From NCBI RefSeq assembly GCF_017565405.1, contig NZ_JAGEKR010000004.1, positions 40,719 to 104,718 of the forward strand: a stretch of DNA of 64,000 nt, read 5' to 3'. This document shows, one piece after another, positions 20,192 to 29,479 of this stretch; position 1 is the first letter of the stretch, and the number at the start of each line of letters is the position of its first letter. Below the pieces are notes generated by a model. The model was given only the letters and a program-made list of their open reading frames with translations. It ran no database searches and was not told the origin of the DNA. Position numbers and translations under genes: made by a program. Origin of the DNA: Allobranchiibius sp. CTAmp26 (GTDB lineage Bacteria > Actinomycetota > Actinomycetes > Actinomycetales > Dermatophilaceae).

Positions 20192-21106
20192 TCAGGCCGG
20201 CGTGAGGCCCTCGGGCACCCCCGAGCCACCGTCCGGAGCGCTCGACCCCGGACGGCGGGCGGCACCGAGCACGATCACGCTCGCGAGCACGACGAGCGCC
20301 ATGCCCACCAGCTCGAGCACGCTCAACCGCTGACCCAGCACGAGCAGCCCTGCGAGGGCGCCGGCGGCGGGCTCCAGGCTCATCAGGACCCCGAACACGT
20401 GCGCCGCGAGCCGGCGCAGGGCGAGCAGCTCCAGCGAGTACGGCAGCACCGAGGAGAGCAGGGCGATCCCGAAGCCCTTCAGCAGTGACTCGCCCGAGTA
20501 GAGGGCGTCACCGGCCCGCCATACCCCGATCGGCAGCACGACCACGGTGCCCATCGCCAGTGCGATCGCCAGTCCGTCGAGGGAGGCGAAGCGCGCCCCG
20601 GTCGCGCCCGAGGCGACGATGTACGCCGCCCAGCAGGCGCCCGCGGCCAGCGCCAGCAGCACACCGGTCACCGGCAGCCGCGACCACGGCGTGGTCAGGG
20701 CACCGGACACCAGGAGCACGCCGCCGACGGCGCACAGCACCGCGGCCGCGTCCTGCCAGCGCCTCGACAGCACGGCGGACAGGCTGAGCGGGCCCACGAA
20801 CTCGCACGTCACCGCGACACCGAGGGGCAGATGCGCGATGGCTGCGTAGAAGCAGACGTTCATCGTGGCAAGCGTCGCGGCGTACGCCGTGACCACCCGC
20901 CAGTCGGCGCGGCTACGGCCCCGCAACGTCGGCCGGCCGAGGGCGCACAGCAGCACCGCGGCGAATCCGAGTCGCAGGCCCACCGATCCGAAGGCGCCGA
21001 TCGTCGGGACGAGGGTGGAGGCGAGCGCTCCGCCGAACTGCACCGACACCACCGCGGTGAGGACGAGGGCAGGCGGGGGCGGTCGGTACCCGGCGAGGGC
21101 CCTCAC
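20192..21106 (-). CDS. EamA/DMT-family transporter
   Basis: 304-residue membrane protein with about ten helices and an internal repeat, as in RhtA-type amino-acid or metabolite exporters. Family features include ALASTLVPTIGAFGSVGLRL in helix 1-2, CEFVGPLSLS in mid-protein and, in the second half, SSVLPYSLELLALRRL and LEPAAGALAGLLVLGQ, which closely resemble RhtA (threonine/homoserine exporter). The GTG at 21106 overlaps the stop of the NlpC/P60-like gene as GTGA; the longer frame upstream is a shadow of that gene. Last of three coupled minus-strand genes. Function as an amino acid exporter is inference. Confidence 0.85.
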   Translation of the reverse strand: MRALAGYRPPPPALVLTAVVSVQFGGALASTLVPTIGAFGSVGLRLGFAAVLLCALGRPTLRGRSRADWRVVTAYAATLATMNVCFYAAIAHLPLGVAVTCEFVGPLSLSAVLSRRWQDAAAVLCAVGGVLLVSGALTTPWSRLPVTGVLLALAAGACWAAYIVASGATGARFASLDGLAIALAMGTVVVLPIGVWRAGDALYSGESLLKGFGIALLSSVLPYSLELLALRRLAAHVFGVLMSLEPAAGALAGLLVLGQRLSVLELVGMALVVLASVIVLGAARRPGSSAPDGGSGVPEGLTPA

Positions 21107-21894
21107 TCCAGCGCGCTGATCCGGCCGGCTCCGGCCAGGGTCTCGACCAGGTCCGGCGGGACGTCCTCCTCGACGACACGTCCGGCCTGCGGCGCGTGCA
21201 GCATCCGTCCGGGGGCGGACACGATCCCGACATGGTCCGGTTCGGCGCCGGGACGCGCGAAGAAGAGCAGGTCGCCGGGAGCCACGTCGGCGGGGTCGAT
21301 CGGGGCGCACTGCCGGGCCTGGTCGGAGCAGTCCCTCGGGAACAGCACCCCCAGCCCGCGAAGGGGCAGGTGCACGAGGCCCGAGGAGTCCAGCCCGAGC
21401 GGGGACAACCCGGCCCACAGGTAGGTCACGCCCACGTGGGCCCGCACGGCATCAAGGAACGCGGCCCGATCGACCGAGGTCGCGCCGGTGGTGGGCGCGC
21501 GATCGGTGACGACGACGGCATCGTCGGCGCCGTCGAGGTCCAGGTGGTCCGCCCGCAGATACCCCGGGTAGCCGCGCGGGTTCTTGTGTGACGGCTGCTC
21601 CGGGCAGGTCACGAACGCCCAGTCGCCGTGCAGGTCGTGCACCTCGACGGCCTCGCCCTGCAGCACCTCGGTCTCCAGACGGCCCTCGAGTCCGAGTCGG
21701 CCGGCCATCGGCTCGGCCTGGTCGTCCATGGCCGCGAGCCACCGGTCGTGGTCGGGGGAGGTGTCGAGGACGGGGGCGTCGATCACCCGCGGGGAGGTCG
21801 CCGTGAGCCAGAGCCCGCTGATCGGCGTACGCACGAGGGCCGGGCGACCCGGTGCGGTGACAGGCCGGAGCGAGTCGCCCAGGCCACTCACCAT
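21103..21894 (-). CDS. NlpC/P60-family protein with catalytic Cys replaced by Ser
   Basis: 263-residue protein with an N-terminal bacterial SH3-like region (about residues 25-125) and a C-terminal NlpC/P60 domain (about 140-250), the architecture of gamma-D-glutamyl-L-diamino acid endopeptidases. The active-site strand, which in the family reads DCSGLV, here reads LDSSGLVHL: Ser at residue 170 (codon 21385-21387) stands where Cys should be. The two His positions look intact, H221 (DHVGIVS) and H233 (MLHAP). Two Cys occur nearby at residues 189 and 196 but outside the catalytic position. It has no signal peptide, so it may act in the cytosol on recycled muropeptides, or no longer be a peptidase. 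The ATG at 21894 overlaps the upstream hydrolase; a GTG at 21891 is equally possible. Confidence 0.83.
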   Translation of the reverse strand: MVSGLGDSLRPVTAPGRPALVRTPISGLWLTATSPRVIDAPVLDTSPDHDRWLAAMDDQAEPMAGRLGLEGRLETEVLQGEAVEVHDLHGDWAFVTCPEQPSHKNPRGYPGYLRADHLDLDGADDAVVVTDRAPTTGATSVDRAAFLDAVRAHVGVTYLWAGLSPLGLDSSGLVHLPLRGLGVLFPRDCSDQARQCAPIDPADVAPGDLLFFARPGAEPDHVGIVSAPGRMLHAPQAGRVVEEDVPPDLVETLAGAGRISALE

Positions 21895-22553
21895 CCGCGC
21901 TCCCGCCACTGCGGCAGGTGGGGCCGCTCGGCACCGAGCGTGGTGTCGTCGCCGTGGCCCGGGTAGACCCAGGCCGCATCGCCGTGCCGGGCGAAGATGC
22001 GCTGCTCGACGTCGTCGATGAGCTGCGGGAACGACTGATCGTCGTTGTTCCTCGTCGCGCCGACCCCTCCGGGGAAGAGCGTGTCGCCGGTGAAGACGTG
22101 GTCGTGGCCGTGCGGGTCCGCGTAGGTCAGCACCACCGAGCCGGAGGTGTGCCCGCGCAACAGGGCCACCTCGAGGGAGAGGCCGTCGACCTGCACCGTG
22201 TCTCCGTCCTCGAGCCGTACGTCGACCGGGATCGGGAGGTGGTCGGCGTCGGGGTCACCGGCGTACGTGCGGGCACGCAGGGCGCGCGCCGCGTCGGGGA
22301 GCGCGCTGGTGTGGTCACCGTGCCGGTGGGTGGTCACGATCGCCTCGACCCGGGCGCCGCTCTCCCGGACCATCGCCTCGATGGCCGGCCAGTCGGCCGC
22401 GGCGTCGATGAGCACGGACGCTCCGGATCCGGTCGCCGTCACCAGGTACACGTTGTTGTCCATCGAGGAGACCGCGAGCTTGCGGATCGTCACCCCGTCG
22501 AGCTCGCGCACCAGGGCGGGTCTGCCGGGTGTCGTCCTGCCGTCGTAAGCCAT
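21888..22553 (-). CDS. Metallo-beta-lactamase-fold hydrolase (glyoxalase II-like)
   Basis: 221-residue MBL-fold protein with the di-metal motif THRHGDH (H76, H78, D80, H81), a downstream metal His in LRGHTSGS, the bridging Asp in FTGDTLFPG and the final His in YPGHGDD. That order matches the glyoxalase II-like group that hydrolyses thioesters such as S-lactoyl derivatives. No lid domain of true glyoxalase II is evident, so the substrate is open. ATG at 22553, 82 bases from divergent uvrA. First of three overlapping genes with the NlpC/P60-like protein and the EamA transporter. Confidence 0.88.
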   Translation of the reverse strand: MAYDGRTTPGRPALVRELDGVTIRKLAVSSMDNNVYLVTATGSGASVLIDAAADWPAIEAMVRESGARVEAIVTTHRHGDHTSALPDAARALRARTYAGDPDADHLPIPVDVRLEDGDTVQVDGLSLEVALLRGHTSGSVVLTYADPHGHDHVFTGDTLFPGGVGATRNNDDQSFPQLIDDVEQRIFARHGDAAWVYPGHGDDTTLGAERPHLPQWRERGW

Positions 22554-22635
22554 CGGGCGTGTTCTCCTTCGGGACGGGACCGGCGCACAGCGTATCCAGG
22601 TCGGGTCTGTCGGACCCGGCCCCTAGCATTGAGTC

Positions 22636-25600
22636 GTGCCCAGTGCGTCCTCCCGACAGAGCCGTTCCATGTCTTCAACGACCCCGACCTCCCCGGAAAC
22701 GCCCGGTCCCGCATCCGCCTCACCGGCGCGTGGCCACGACCACCTGCGGGTGAAGGGCGCCCGGGAGCACAACCTGCGCAACATCTCGGTCGACATCCCG
22801 CGTGACTCCCTCGTGGTCTTCACCGGCCTGTCCGGTTCGGGGAAGTCCTCGCTGGCGTTCGACACGATCTTCGCGGAGGGACAGCGCCGCTACGTCGAGT
22901 CGCTCTCGGCGTACGCGCGCCAGTTCCTGGGGCAGATGGACAAACCCGACGTCGACTTCATCGAGGGGCTGTCCCCGGCGGTCTCGATCGACCAGAAGTC
23001 GACCAACCGCAACCCGCGGTCCACGGTCGGCACCATCACCGAGGTCTACGACTACCTGCGGCTCCTCTTCGCGCGCGCCGGTCGCCCGCACTGCCCGGTC
23101 TGCGGCGAGCCGGTGGGGCGCCAGACGCCGCAGGCGATCGTCGACCAGCTCCTGGAACTGCCCGACCGCACGCGTTTCCAGATGCTGGCGCCGGTGGTGC
23201 GGTCCCGCAAGGGCGAGTACGTCGACCTGTTCAGCGACCTGCAGGGCAAGGGCTATTCGCGCGCCCGGGTCGACGGCGTGGTGGTCTCGCTGTCCGAGCC
23301 GCCGAAGCTGGCCAAGCAGAAGAAGCACAGCATCGACGTGGTCGTCGACCGGCTGGTCTCCCGCGGTGGCGACCCGTCCGCGAAGCAGCGGCTCACCGAT
23401 TCCGTCGAGACGGCGCTGATCCTCGCCGACGGCGTGCTCATCGTGGAGATGGTCGACCTCGACGAGGGCGACCCGCAGCGCGAGCGCCGGTTCTCCGAGC
23501 GGATGGCGTGCCCCAACGAGCACCCCCTGTCGATGGACGAGATCGAGCCGCGCTCGTTCTCCTTCAACAGCCCGTTCGGGGCGTGCCCGGCGTGCACCGG
23601 CATCGGCACCGAGCTGGAGGTCGACCCCGAGCTGCTCGTGCCCGACGAGGACAAGTCGGTCCGTGAGGGCGCGATCCTGCCGTGGGCGCAGGGCTCCAGC
23701 TCCGCCGACTACTTCCTGCGGGTCATCGGCGCGCTCGCCGAGGATCTGAAGTTCTCGCTCGACACCCCGTGGCACGCCCTGCCGGAGCGGGCGCGTACCG
23801 CACTCCTGGAGGGCCAGAACCACGAGGTGCACGTGAAGTACCGCAACCGGTACGGCCGCGAACGCAGCTACTCCACCGGTTTCGAGGGCGTCATCCCGTT
23901 CGTGAAGCGCCGGCACTCCGAGACCGACTCGGACTGGAGCCGCGAGCGCTACGAGGGCTACATGCGCGAGGTGCCGTGCCCGGTCTGCAAGGGCGCCCGG
24001 CTCAAGCCCGAGTCGCTCGCGGTCACCGTGGGCGGCCAGTCCATCGCCGACGTCTGCGCGCTGCCCATCTCGGACGCGGCGAACTTCCTGCCGGGCGTCG
24101 ACTTCTCGCCCCGGGAGCGGCAGATCGCCGAGGGCATCATCAAGGAGGTCGATGCGCGGCTGGGCTTCCTGCTCGACGTCGGGCTGGACTACCTCTCGCT
24201 GGACCGGCCGGCCGCCACGCTCTCCGGTGGTGAGGCGCAACGCATCCGGCTGGCGACCCAGATCGGGTCCGGCCTGGTCGGTGTGCTCTACGTCCTCGAC
24301 GAGCCGTCCATCGGTCTGCACCAGCGCGACAACCACCGGTTGATCGAGACGCTCACCCGGCTGCGCGACCTCGGCAACACCCTCATCGTCGTCGAGCACG
24401 ACGAGGACACCATCTCCACGGCCGATTACGTCGTCGACATCGGGCCAGGTGCCGGCGAGCACGGCGGGCACGTGGTGCACGCCGGATCGGTGGCGGGGTT
24501 GCTGGCCAACAAGGACTCGATCACCGGCGACTACCTCTCCGGCCGTCGGGAGATCCCGCTGCCGCAGGTCCGCCGTCCGCACGACGGTCGGGAGATCGTC
24601 GTACGAGGGGCGCGCGAGCACAACCTGAAGAACGTCGACGTCGCGATCCCGCTCGGCAACCTGGTCGCGGTGACCGGGGTGTCCGGGTCGGGCAAGTCCT
24701 CGCTGGTCAACGGCATCCTCTACAACGTGCTGGCCAACCAGTTGAACGGCGCGCGTCACGTGCCCGGTCGGCACCGCACGGTCGAGGGGCTGGACCAGCT
24801 CGACAAGGTGGTGCACGTCGACCAGAGCCCGATCGGGCGTACGCCGCGCAGCAACGCGGCGACGTACACCGGGGTCTTCGACCACGTGCGGCGACTCTTC
24901 GCGCAGACCCAGCAGGCGAAGGTGCGCGGCTATCTGCCGGGCCGGTTCTCCTTCAACGTCAAGGGCGGGCGCTGCGAGGCGTGCACCGGCGACGGCACGC
25001 TGAAGATCGAGATGAACTTCCTGCCCGACGTCTATGTGCCGTGCGAGGTGTGCCACGGGGCGCGCTACAACCGCGAGACGCTCGAGGTGCACTTCAAGGG
25101 CAAGTCGATCGCCGAGGTGCTCGACATGTCGATCGAGGAGGCCAAGGAGTTCTTCGCGTCGGTGCCGGCGATCGCGCGGCACATGACGACGCTGGTCGAC
25201 GTGGGTCTCGGCTACGTCCGGCTCGGGCAGCCCGCGCCGACCCTGTCCGGTGGCGAGGCCCAGCGGGTGAAGCTGGCCTCGGAGCTGCAGAAGCGATCGA
25301 CCGGCCGGACCATCTACGTGCTGGACGAGCCGACGACCGGTCTGCACTTCGAGGACATCCGCAAGCTGCTCGATGTGCTCCAGGGTCTGGTCGACAAGGG
25401 CAACACCGTCATCGTGATCGAGCACAACCTCGACGTCATCAAGTCGGCCGACTGGATCGTCGACATGGGGCCCGAGGGCGGCAACCGTGGGGGCGAGGTG
25501 GTCGCCGAGGGCACACCGGAGCAGATCGCCGAGGTGCGGGCCAGTCACACCGGTCGGTTCCTCAAGCCCCTGCTGGCGAAGCAGAGCGCGGCTGCTCGCC

Positions 25601-25662
25601 CGTCCACCCGCCGGGCCGGCACCCGCTCGCCCCGCAAGGCCAGCGCCAAGGCGGCCAGCTGA
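22636..25662 (+). CDS. uvrA: Excinuclease ABC subunit A
   Basis: DNA damage sensor of nucleotide excision repair, 1008 residues. Two ABC modules are clear: [11 protein letters not shown] and [10 protein letters not shown] as Walker A, with signatures [12 protein letters not shown] and [12 protein letters not shown]. Zinc modules show [10 protein letters not shown] in the first half, [10 protein letters not shown] in the middle, and [10 protein letters not shown] with [10 protein letters not shown] in the second half. The catalytic [11 protein letters not shown] and [11 protein letters not shown] elements are both intact. Start is either GTG 22636 or ATG 22669; the N-terminal 35 residues are poorly conserved before [14 protein letters not shown]. 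The C-terminus has a basic Lys/Ala/Ser tail. Confidence 0.97.
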   Translation: MPSASSRQSRSMSSTTPTSPETPGPASASPARGHDHLRVKGAREHNLRNISVDIPRDSLVVFTGLSGSGKSSLAFDTIFAEGQRRYVESLSAYARQFLGQMDKPDVDFIEGLSPAVSIDQKSTNRNPRSTVGTITEVYDYLRLLFARAGRPHCPVCGEPVGRQTPQAIVDQLLELPDRTRFQMLAPVVRSRKGEYVDLFSDLQGKGYSRARVDGVVVSLSEPPKLAKQKKHSIDVVVDRLVSRGGDPSAKQRLTDSVETALILADGVLIVEMVDLDEGDPQRERRFSERMACPNEHPLSMDEIEPRSFSFNSPFGACPACTGIGTELEVDPELLVPDEDKSVREGAILPWAQGSSSADYFLRVIGALAEDLKFSLDTPWHALPERARTALLEGQNHEVHVKYRNRYGRERSYSTGFEGVIPFVKRRHSETDSDWSRERYEGYMREVPCPVCKGARLKPESLAVTVGGQSIADVCALPISDAANFLPGVDFSPRERQIAEGIIKEVDARLGFLLDVGLDYLSLDRPAATLSGGEAQRIRLATQIGSGLVGVLYVLDEPSIGLHQRDNHRLIETLTRLRDLGNTLIVVEHDEDTISTADYVVDIGPGAGEHGGHVVHAGSVAGLLANKDSITGDYLSGRREIPLPQVRRPHDGREIVVRGAREHNLKNVDVAIPLGNLVAVTGVSGSGKSSLVNGILYNVLANQLNGARHVPGRHRTVEGLDQLDKVVHVDQSPIGRTPRSNAATYTGVFDHVRRLFAQTQQAKVRGYLPGRFSFNVKGGRCEACTGDGTLKIEMNFLPDVYVPCEVCHGARYNRETLEVHFKGKSIAEVLDMSIEEAKEFFASVPAIARHMTTLVDVGLGYVRLGQPAPTLSGGEAQRVKLASELQKRSTGRTIYVLDEPTTGLHFEDIRKLLDVLQGLVDKGNTVIVIEHNLDVIKSADWIVDMGPEGGNRGGEVVAEGTPEQIAEVRASHTGRFLKPLLAKQSAAARPSTRRAGTRSPRKASAKAAS

Positions 25663-25677
25663 CGTCGACCCCTTCGG

Positions 25678-25784
25678 TTGTCAGCGCTTCTCTGGTGCCG
25701 GCGCCAGAAAAGCGCTGACAAACAGACGCGGCCGGCGCGATTGTCAGCGGGTTTCCGGTGCCGGCGCCACACCGCTGCTGACAA
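25678..25784. repeat. Two tandem related palindromes downstream of uvrA
   Basis: The first unit, 25678-25721, pairs TTGTCAGCGCTT with AAGCGCTGACAA perfectly and continues inward through TCTGGTGCC/GGCGCCAGA with one wobble, so nearly all 44 bases are palindromic. The second, 25741-25784, has the same ends (TTGTCAGC and GCTGACAA) and the same core GGTGCCGGCGCCA but diverged shoulders. They are 19 bases apart and lie between the uvrA stop and the Rieske gene, both on the plus strand. Function may be termination, or they may be a REP-like repeat family. Confidence 0.75.
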
Positions 25785-25857
25785 CCGCAGGAGATCCACA
25801 GCCGAACCACAGGGCACCGGTGTCGACGTGATCAGATCCACGACGGATGATCGTTCA

Positions 25858-26331
25858 ATGATGAGCAACGACGACCAGACGCCGACCATCGACGCCACCG
25901 ACACACCCGCCAGCCCGAGCAGACGCACCGTGGTCCGGGCGACCGCAGTCACCGGCGTAGGCGTGGCGGGCCTCGGACTGGCGGCGTGCGGGGGCTCGTC
26001 GGGCTCCGGTTCGTCCGGCTCGGCCTCCGGGGGCGGTAGCGCGGGCGGCACCACGGTCGCCAAGGCCGACGTCCCCGTCGGCGGCGGCAAGATCCTCAGC
26101 GATGCGAAGGTCGTCGTCACGCAGCCCACCGCGGGCAGCTTCAAGGCGTTCTCTGCGGTCTGCACGCACGCCGGCTGCACCGTCGGTTCGATCGAGAGTG
26201 GCGCGATCGTCTGCCCCTGTCACCAGAGCCACTTCAGCATCAAGGACGGGTCCGTCGAGAGCGGCCCGGCCCCCGCGCCCCTACCCGCGAAGACCGTGAC
26301 AGCGGAAGGGTCTTCGCTCAAGATCAGCTGA
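25858..26331 (+). CDS. Rieske [2Fe-2S] Tat lipoprotein
   Basis: 157-residue secreted iron-sulfur protein. The N-terminus has a twin-arginine motif (SRRTVVRA), a hydrophobic core and lipobox LAAC with Cys44, then a Gly/Ser linker. The C-terminal two thirds are a Rieske fold: CTHAGCTVG and CPCHQSHFS provide the Cys-His pairs, and the extra Cys in each loop (CTHAGC, CPC) allows the bc1-type disulfide. Export by Tat suits a cofactor loaded in the cytoplasm. Similar stand-alone Rieske lipoproteins are common in actinobacteria but their electron partners are unknown. ATG at 25858 is followed by a second ATG at 25861. It converges with a quinone oxidoreductase gene 16 bases away. Confidence 0.87.
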   Translation: MMSNDDQTPTIDATDTPASPSRRTVVRATAVTGVGVAGLGLAACGGSSGSGSSGSASGGGSAGGTTVAKADVPVGGGKILSDAKVVVTQPTAGSFKAFSAVCTHAGCTVGSIESGAIVCPCHQSHFSIKDGSVESGPAPAPLPAKTVTAEGSSLKIS

Positions 26332-26347
26332 GTGACAGGGCGACGGC

Positions 26348-27289
26348 TCAGAAGGTGAGCACCTGACGCCCGCGGGTCCCGCCCGCCTCCAGCGCGCGGT
26401 GCGCCTCGGCCGCCCGCGAGGCGGGCAGAGAACGCGCGACCCGCGGCGTCAGCTGCCCTGAGTGCAGCAGATCCACCAGCGTCGTCAGTCCGGCGGCGAC
26501 GCGGTCGGCATCGCTCACGACGTCGCCCACCATGACGCCGGTGACGACGATGCCCCGCTCGGAGGGGATGTCACCCGCACGTACGGCGACGTACGCGCCG
26601 GCGTCACGCACTGCCGGCAGCACGATGGACCCCTGCACCGCGCCGTCGGCGAGCGCGTCCACACCCTCGGGGCGGACACCGCGGAACCGTTGCGCCACGT
26701 CGTCGCCGCGGCGTACGACCTCCTCGGCCCCCAGGTCGCGCACGAGCCGCTCATCGGCCTCGGAGGCATCCGCCGTCACGTGCAGCCCGCGGGCCCGGGC
26801 GATCTGGATCAGGCTCCCGCCGTACGCGCCGGCGGCGCCGGTGACCGCGATCCAGGCGCCGGGCTCGAGGTCGAACGTCTCGAGGGTGAGCAGGGCGGTG
26901 AGCCCGTTCATCGGCACGGTCGAGGCAGCCACCGCATCGATCCCGTCGGGGACGGCGACGACGTTCGCCGCCGGGACCACCAGGTACTCGGCGTACGCCC
27001 CGTTGAAGACCGGCAGGGTGGCACCCATCACGAGCTGCCCGACCTCGTGCGGGGACCCCTCACCCACCTGATCGACCGTGCCGGCGAAGTCCCAGCCCGG
27101 GAGGTGGGGCGTGGGCACGTCGCGGTACCGATCGGCGAAACCTCCGGCGCGCGTCGAGGTGTCGGAGGGGTTCACCGCGAACGCCGCGACGTGCACCCGC
27201 ACCTCGCCGGGCCCCGCCTCGGGGGTGGGCAGGTCGAACTCCTGCAGGACGTCGGGGCTTCCGGGCTTCTCGAAACCGATGGCACGCAT
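26348..27289 (-). CDS. NADP-dependent zinc-free alcohol dehydrogenase / quinone oxidoreductase family protein
   Basis: Medium-chain reductase of 313 residues in the quinone oxidoreductase (QOR) branch. The N-terminal half is the GroES-like catalytic domain (AFAVNPSDTSTRAGG, then LPGWDFAGTVDQVG) without the structural-zinc Cys cluster. The Rossmann half carries TGAAGAYGGSLIQIAR. Proteins of this type reduce quinones or enones with NADPH. It is divergent from uvrC with 119 bases between, and converges on the Rieske gene. No partner identifies the substrate. Confidence 0.85.
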   Translation of the reverse strand: MRAIGFEKPGSPDVLQEFDLPTPEAGPGEVRVHVAAFAVNPSDTSTRAGGFADRYRDVPTPHLPGWDFAGTVDQVGEGSPHEVGQLVMGATLPVFNGAYAEYLVVPAANVVAVPDGIDAVAASTVPMNGLTALLTLETFDLEPGAWIAVTGAAGAYGGSLIQIARARGLHVTADASEADERLVRDLGAEEVVRRGDDVAQRFRGVRPEGVDALADGAVQGSIVLPAVRDAGAYVAVRAGDIPSERGIVVTGVMVGDVVSDADRVAAGLTTLVDLLHSGQLTPRVARSLPASRAAEAHRALEAGGTRGRQVLTF

Positions 27290-27408
27290 GCGGGGACTCC
27301 TCGCGATCGACGACGGACGCGGACCTGAACGGCCCGGCCACGGGCGGCAACGGCCGGGACGGGGGAGCGCATTCCTGCGGTGTCGGTGCCGGTTCGTAGG
27401 CTGACCCG

Positions 27409-29451
27409 GTGGCAGACCCGTCGTCGTACCGTCCGAAACCGGGGGAGATCCCGGTCGATCCGGGCGTCTACCGCTTCCGCGACAAGGACGGGCGGGTCAT
27501 CTACGTCGGCAAGGCCAAGTCGCTGCGCAGCCGGCTCTCGTCGTACTTCCAGGACATCGCGGCGCTGCACCCCCGCACCCGCACCATGGTCACCACCGGC
27601 GCGAGCGTCGAATGGACCGTCGTCCGCAACGAGGTCGAGGCGCTGCAGCTGGAGTACTCCTGGATCAAGGAGTTCGACCCGCGCTTCAACGTCAAGTACC
27701 GCGACGACAAGTCCTATCCCTACCTCGCGGTGACGATGGGGGAGACCTACCCCCGCGCGCAGGTGATGCGGGGCGCCAAGCGCAAGGGCACCCGCTACTT
27801 CGGCCCGTACGCGCACGCCTGGGCCATCCGCGAGACCCTCGACCAGCTGCTGCGGGTCTTCCCGGTACGCACCTGCAGCAGCGGCGTCTTCAAGCGGGCC
27901 GGCCAGGTCGGTCGCCCCTGTCTGCTCGGCTACATCGACAAGTGCTCGGCGCCGTGCGTCGGGCGTGTGACCGAGGACGAGCACCGCGAGATCGCCGCGG
28001 ATTTCTGCGACTTCATGGCCGGCAACACCGCGCGTTTCCAGAAACGGCTGGCTCAGGAGATGCGCGACGCCAGCGCCGACCTGGACTTCGAGACCGCGGC
28101 CCGTCGCCGCGACGACCTCGGCGCGCTGGAGAAGGCCCTCGAACGCTCCGCGGTGGTGCTGGGCGACGCCACCGACGCCGACGTCTTCGGGGTCAGCGAC
28201 GACGAGCTCGAGGCGGCCGTGCAGGTCTTCCACGTGCGGGGCGGCCGGATCCGCGGCCAGCGCGGCTGGGTCGTCGACAAGCAGTCCGAGGGCGACCTGG
28301 GGCTGGCCGAGGTCATCGAGCGGCTGCTCGGTCAGGTGTACGGCGGGGAGTCCGGCGACGGGGTGCCCCGCGAGGTGCTGGTGCCCGTGCTGCCGCCCGA
28401 CCCCGAGCCGATGGCGCAGTGGCTGCAGGGGCTGCGCGGCGCGAACGTCGATCTGCGCGTCCCCCAACGGGGCGACAAGCGCACCCTGATGGAGACGGTG
28501 CAGCGCAACGCCACCCAGTCGTTGGCCCGGCACAAGGTGGCCCGCGCCGGTGACCTGACCGCGCGCAGTCAGGCACTTCAGGACCTGCAGGAGGGCCTCG
28601 ACCTCGGTCAGGCACCGCTGCGGATCGAGTGCTTCGACATCAGCCACATCCAGGGCACCAACGTCGTGGCGTCGATGGTCGTCTTCGAGGACGGCCTGCC
28701 GCGCAAGGCGGAGTACCGCCGCTTCATCGTGCGGGGCACGCCGGCACCCGACGGCACCGTGCGGCTGGACGACACGGCGGCGATGGACGAGGTGCTGACC
28801 CGCCGGTTCCGGCGCTACCTCGCCGATCGCGACGACGCGGACGACGTGGAGCTGGACGCCGGCGACGGCCCCGAGATCGTGGAGGTCGCGGGGACCGGGC
28901 GGGGGGCGCGTACGCCGCCGGTATCCGGGCCGATCGACGAGACCACGGGCAAACCCAAGCGCTTCGCCTACCCGCCGCAGTTGGTGGTCGTCGACGGTGG
29001 CAAACCCCAGGTCAACGCGGCGGCACGGGCGTTGGAGGCGCTCGGGATCGACGACGTCGAGGTCGTGGGACTGGCCAAGCGGCTGGAGGAGGTGTGGGTC
29101 GCCGAAGACGACTTCCCGGTGATCCTGCCGCGCACCAGCGAGGGCCTCTACCTGCTTCAGCGGGTGCGCGACGAGGCGCACCGCTTCGCGATCACCTTCC
29201 ACCGCCAGCGCCGGTCCAAGGCGATGACCACGTCCGCGCTGGACGGCATCCCCGGTCTTGGCGACGCCCGCCGCAAGGCGCTGCTGAAGCAGTTCGGCTC
29301 GGTCAAGAAGATGCGTGCCGCGGGGCCGGAGGAGCTCGCCACCGTCCAGGGCATCGGTCCGGCGCTGGCGGCGACGATCCACGAGCGTCTGCGCGAGGAT
29401 GGTGACACCACCCCGGCCGTCAACCTCTCCACCGGTGAGGTCCTCGACTGA
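27409..29451 (+). CDS. uvrC: Excinuclease ABC subunit C
   Basis: Dual-incision nuclease of nucleotide excision repair, 680 residues. Order of domains: GIY-YIG nuclease near residues 20-98 ([20 protein letters not shown]), a Cys cluster ([20 protein letters not shown]), UVR motif near 217-240, the RNase H-like nuclease with [20 protein letters not shown], and a helix-hairpin-helix pair at the C-terminus ([17 protein letters not shown], then [16 protein letters not shown]). A 30-residue acidic insert at about 470-500 is probably a surface loop. GTG start at 27409. The rapZ gene follows after 28 bases, so uvrC-rapZ-yvcK-whiA are likely one transcript. Confidence 0.97.
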   Translation: MADPSSYRPKPGEIPVDPGVYRFRDKDGRVIYVGKAKSLRSRLSSYFQDIAALHPRTRTMVTTGASVEWTVVRNEVEALQLEYSWIKEFDPRFNVKYRDDKSYPYLAVTMGETYPRAQVMRGAKRKGTRYFGPYAHAWAIRETLDQLLRVFPVRTCSSGVFKRAGQVGRPCLLGYIDKCSAPCVGRVTEDEHREIAADFCDFMAGNTARFQKRLAQEMRDASADLDFETAARRRDDLGALEKALERSAVVLGDATDADVFGVSDDELEAAVQVFHVRGGRIRGQRGWVVDKQSEGDLGLAEVIERLLGQVYGGESGDGVPREVLVPVLPPDPEPMAQWLQGLRGANVDLRVPQRGDKRTLMETVQRNATQSLARHKVARAGDLTARSQALQDLQEGLDLGQAPLRIECFDISHIQGTNVVASMVVFEDGLPRKAEYRRFIVRGTPAPDGTVRLDDTAAMDEVLTRRFRRYLADRDDADDVELDAGDGPEIVEVAGTGRGARTPPVSGPIDETTGKPKRFAYPPQLVVVDGGKPQVNAAARALEALGIDDVEVVGLAKRLEEVWVAEDDFPVILPRTSEGLYLLQRVRDEAHRFAITFHRQRRSKAMTTSALDGIPGLGDARRKALLKQFGSVKKMRAAGPEELATVQGIGPALAATIHERLREDGDTTPAVNLSTGEVLD

Positions 29452-29479
29452 TGGGGCCCGCGACCAGCAAGGAGCCCCG

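Noticed and set aside
22720..25548. 942-codon open frame antisense to uvrA
   Set aside because: A shadow of third-position GC bias; uvrA itself has all its motifs, and the antisense product has no recognisable domains.
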